A stretch of 5,942 nt of DNA from RGIG8700 sp964568815 (GTDB lineage Bacteria > Bacillota > Clostridia > RGIG6154). The position numbers were made by a program, and so were the translations under genes. Positions 5,891-5,942 of this stretch are shown in pieces; position 1 is the stretch's first letter; each line of letters opens with the position of its first letter. The notes below the pieces were generated by a model. That model saw only the letters and a program-made list of their open reading frames with translations, was not told the DNA's origin and did not search any database. Location of the stretch: contig CAZMRY010000083.1 in the NCBI GenBank assembly GCA_964568815.1, positions 1 through 5,942 of the forward strand, given 5' to 3'.

Positions 5891-5908
5891 GTTAAAAATT
5901 TTTTCAAC
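5891..5908. other. Imperfect A/T palindrome upstream of the operon -35
   Basis: GTTAAAAATTTTTTCAAC is an imperfect inverted repeat (7 of 9 positions symmetrical) lying 7 bases upstream of the -35 hexamer of the beta-helix/galM promoter. It could be a regulator site for this sugar operon or simply an A-tract UP element. AT-rich intergenic DNA gives such patterns by chance, so the call is weak. Confidence 0.25.
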
Positions 5909-5942
5909 AGTTTAAACAGCCCTTTAAATTCCTTTGCGTCAA

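Noticed and set aside
5911..5920. TTTAAACAGC shared between the operon upstream region and the galM terminator arm (3262-3271)
   Set aside because: The shared ten bases are AT-heavy, and the upstream copy has no matching second arm, so it does not form a comparable hairpin. Chance is the simplest explanation.

Overview
The window is AT-rich DNA from a low-GC Gram-positive bacterium, most likely a member of the Clostridia. Evidence for this is the strong AGGAGG-type ribosome binding sites, the TTGATT/TATAAT-type promoters with 17-bp spacers, the lysine- and glutamate-rich proteins and a TcdE-type holin. It divides into two convergent halves that meet at a bidirectional terminator and a tRNA-Lys gene.

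Positions 1 to about 3022 (+ strand) are the late end of a prophage or phage-like element. In order they hold the C-terminal end of a tail or receptor-binding protein, a small 106-residue virion-associated hypothetical protein, a 361-residue tail-fibre/adhesin-like protein, an N-acetylmuramoyl-L-alanine amidase endolysin and a holin. The first four genes are tightly coupled by 1-4 bp overlaps; the holin follows after 20 bp. No promoter is visible inside the block, so it is probably read from an upstream late promoter and ends at the perfect 15-bp hairpin at 2986-3022.

Positions 3026-3101 (- strand) encode a complete tRNA-Lys with a CUU anticodon and an encoded CCA. It has its own strong promoter and uses the same hairpin as terminator. 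Its 3' end points at the lysis genes, which makes it a good candidate for the chromosomal attachment site of the prophage. The other end of the element is outside the window, so this cannot be proved here.

Positions 3239-5883 (- strand) look like host chromosome: a two-gene operon with a promoter at about 5855-5883, a 500-residue right-handed beta-helix protein without a signal peptide, then a complete aldose 1-epimerase (galM), ended by an 18-bp hairpin. Together they suggest intracellular handling of a sugar or oligosaccharide; the substrate cannot be read from the sequence. I see no clearly new biological system in this window. The points most worth following are the tRNA-Lys/prophage junction and the cytoplasmic beta-helix protein paired with GalM.
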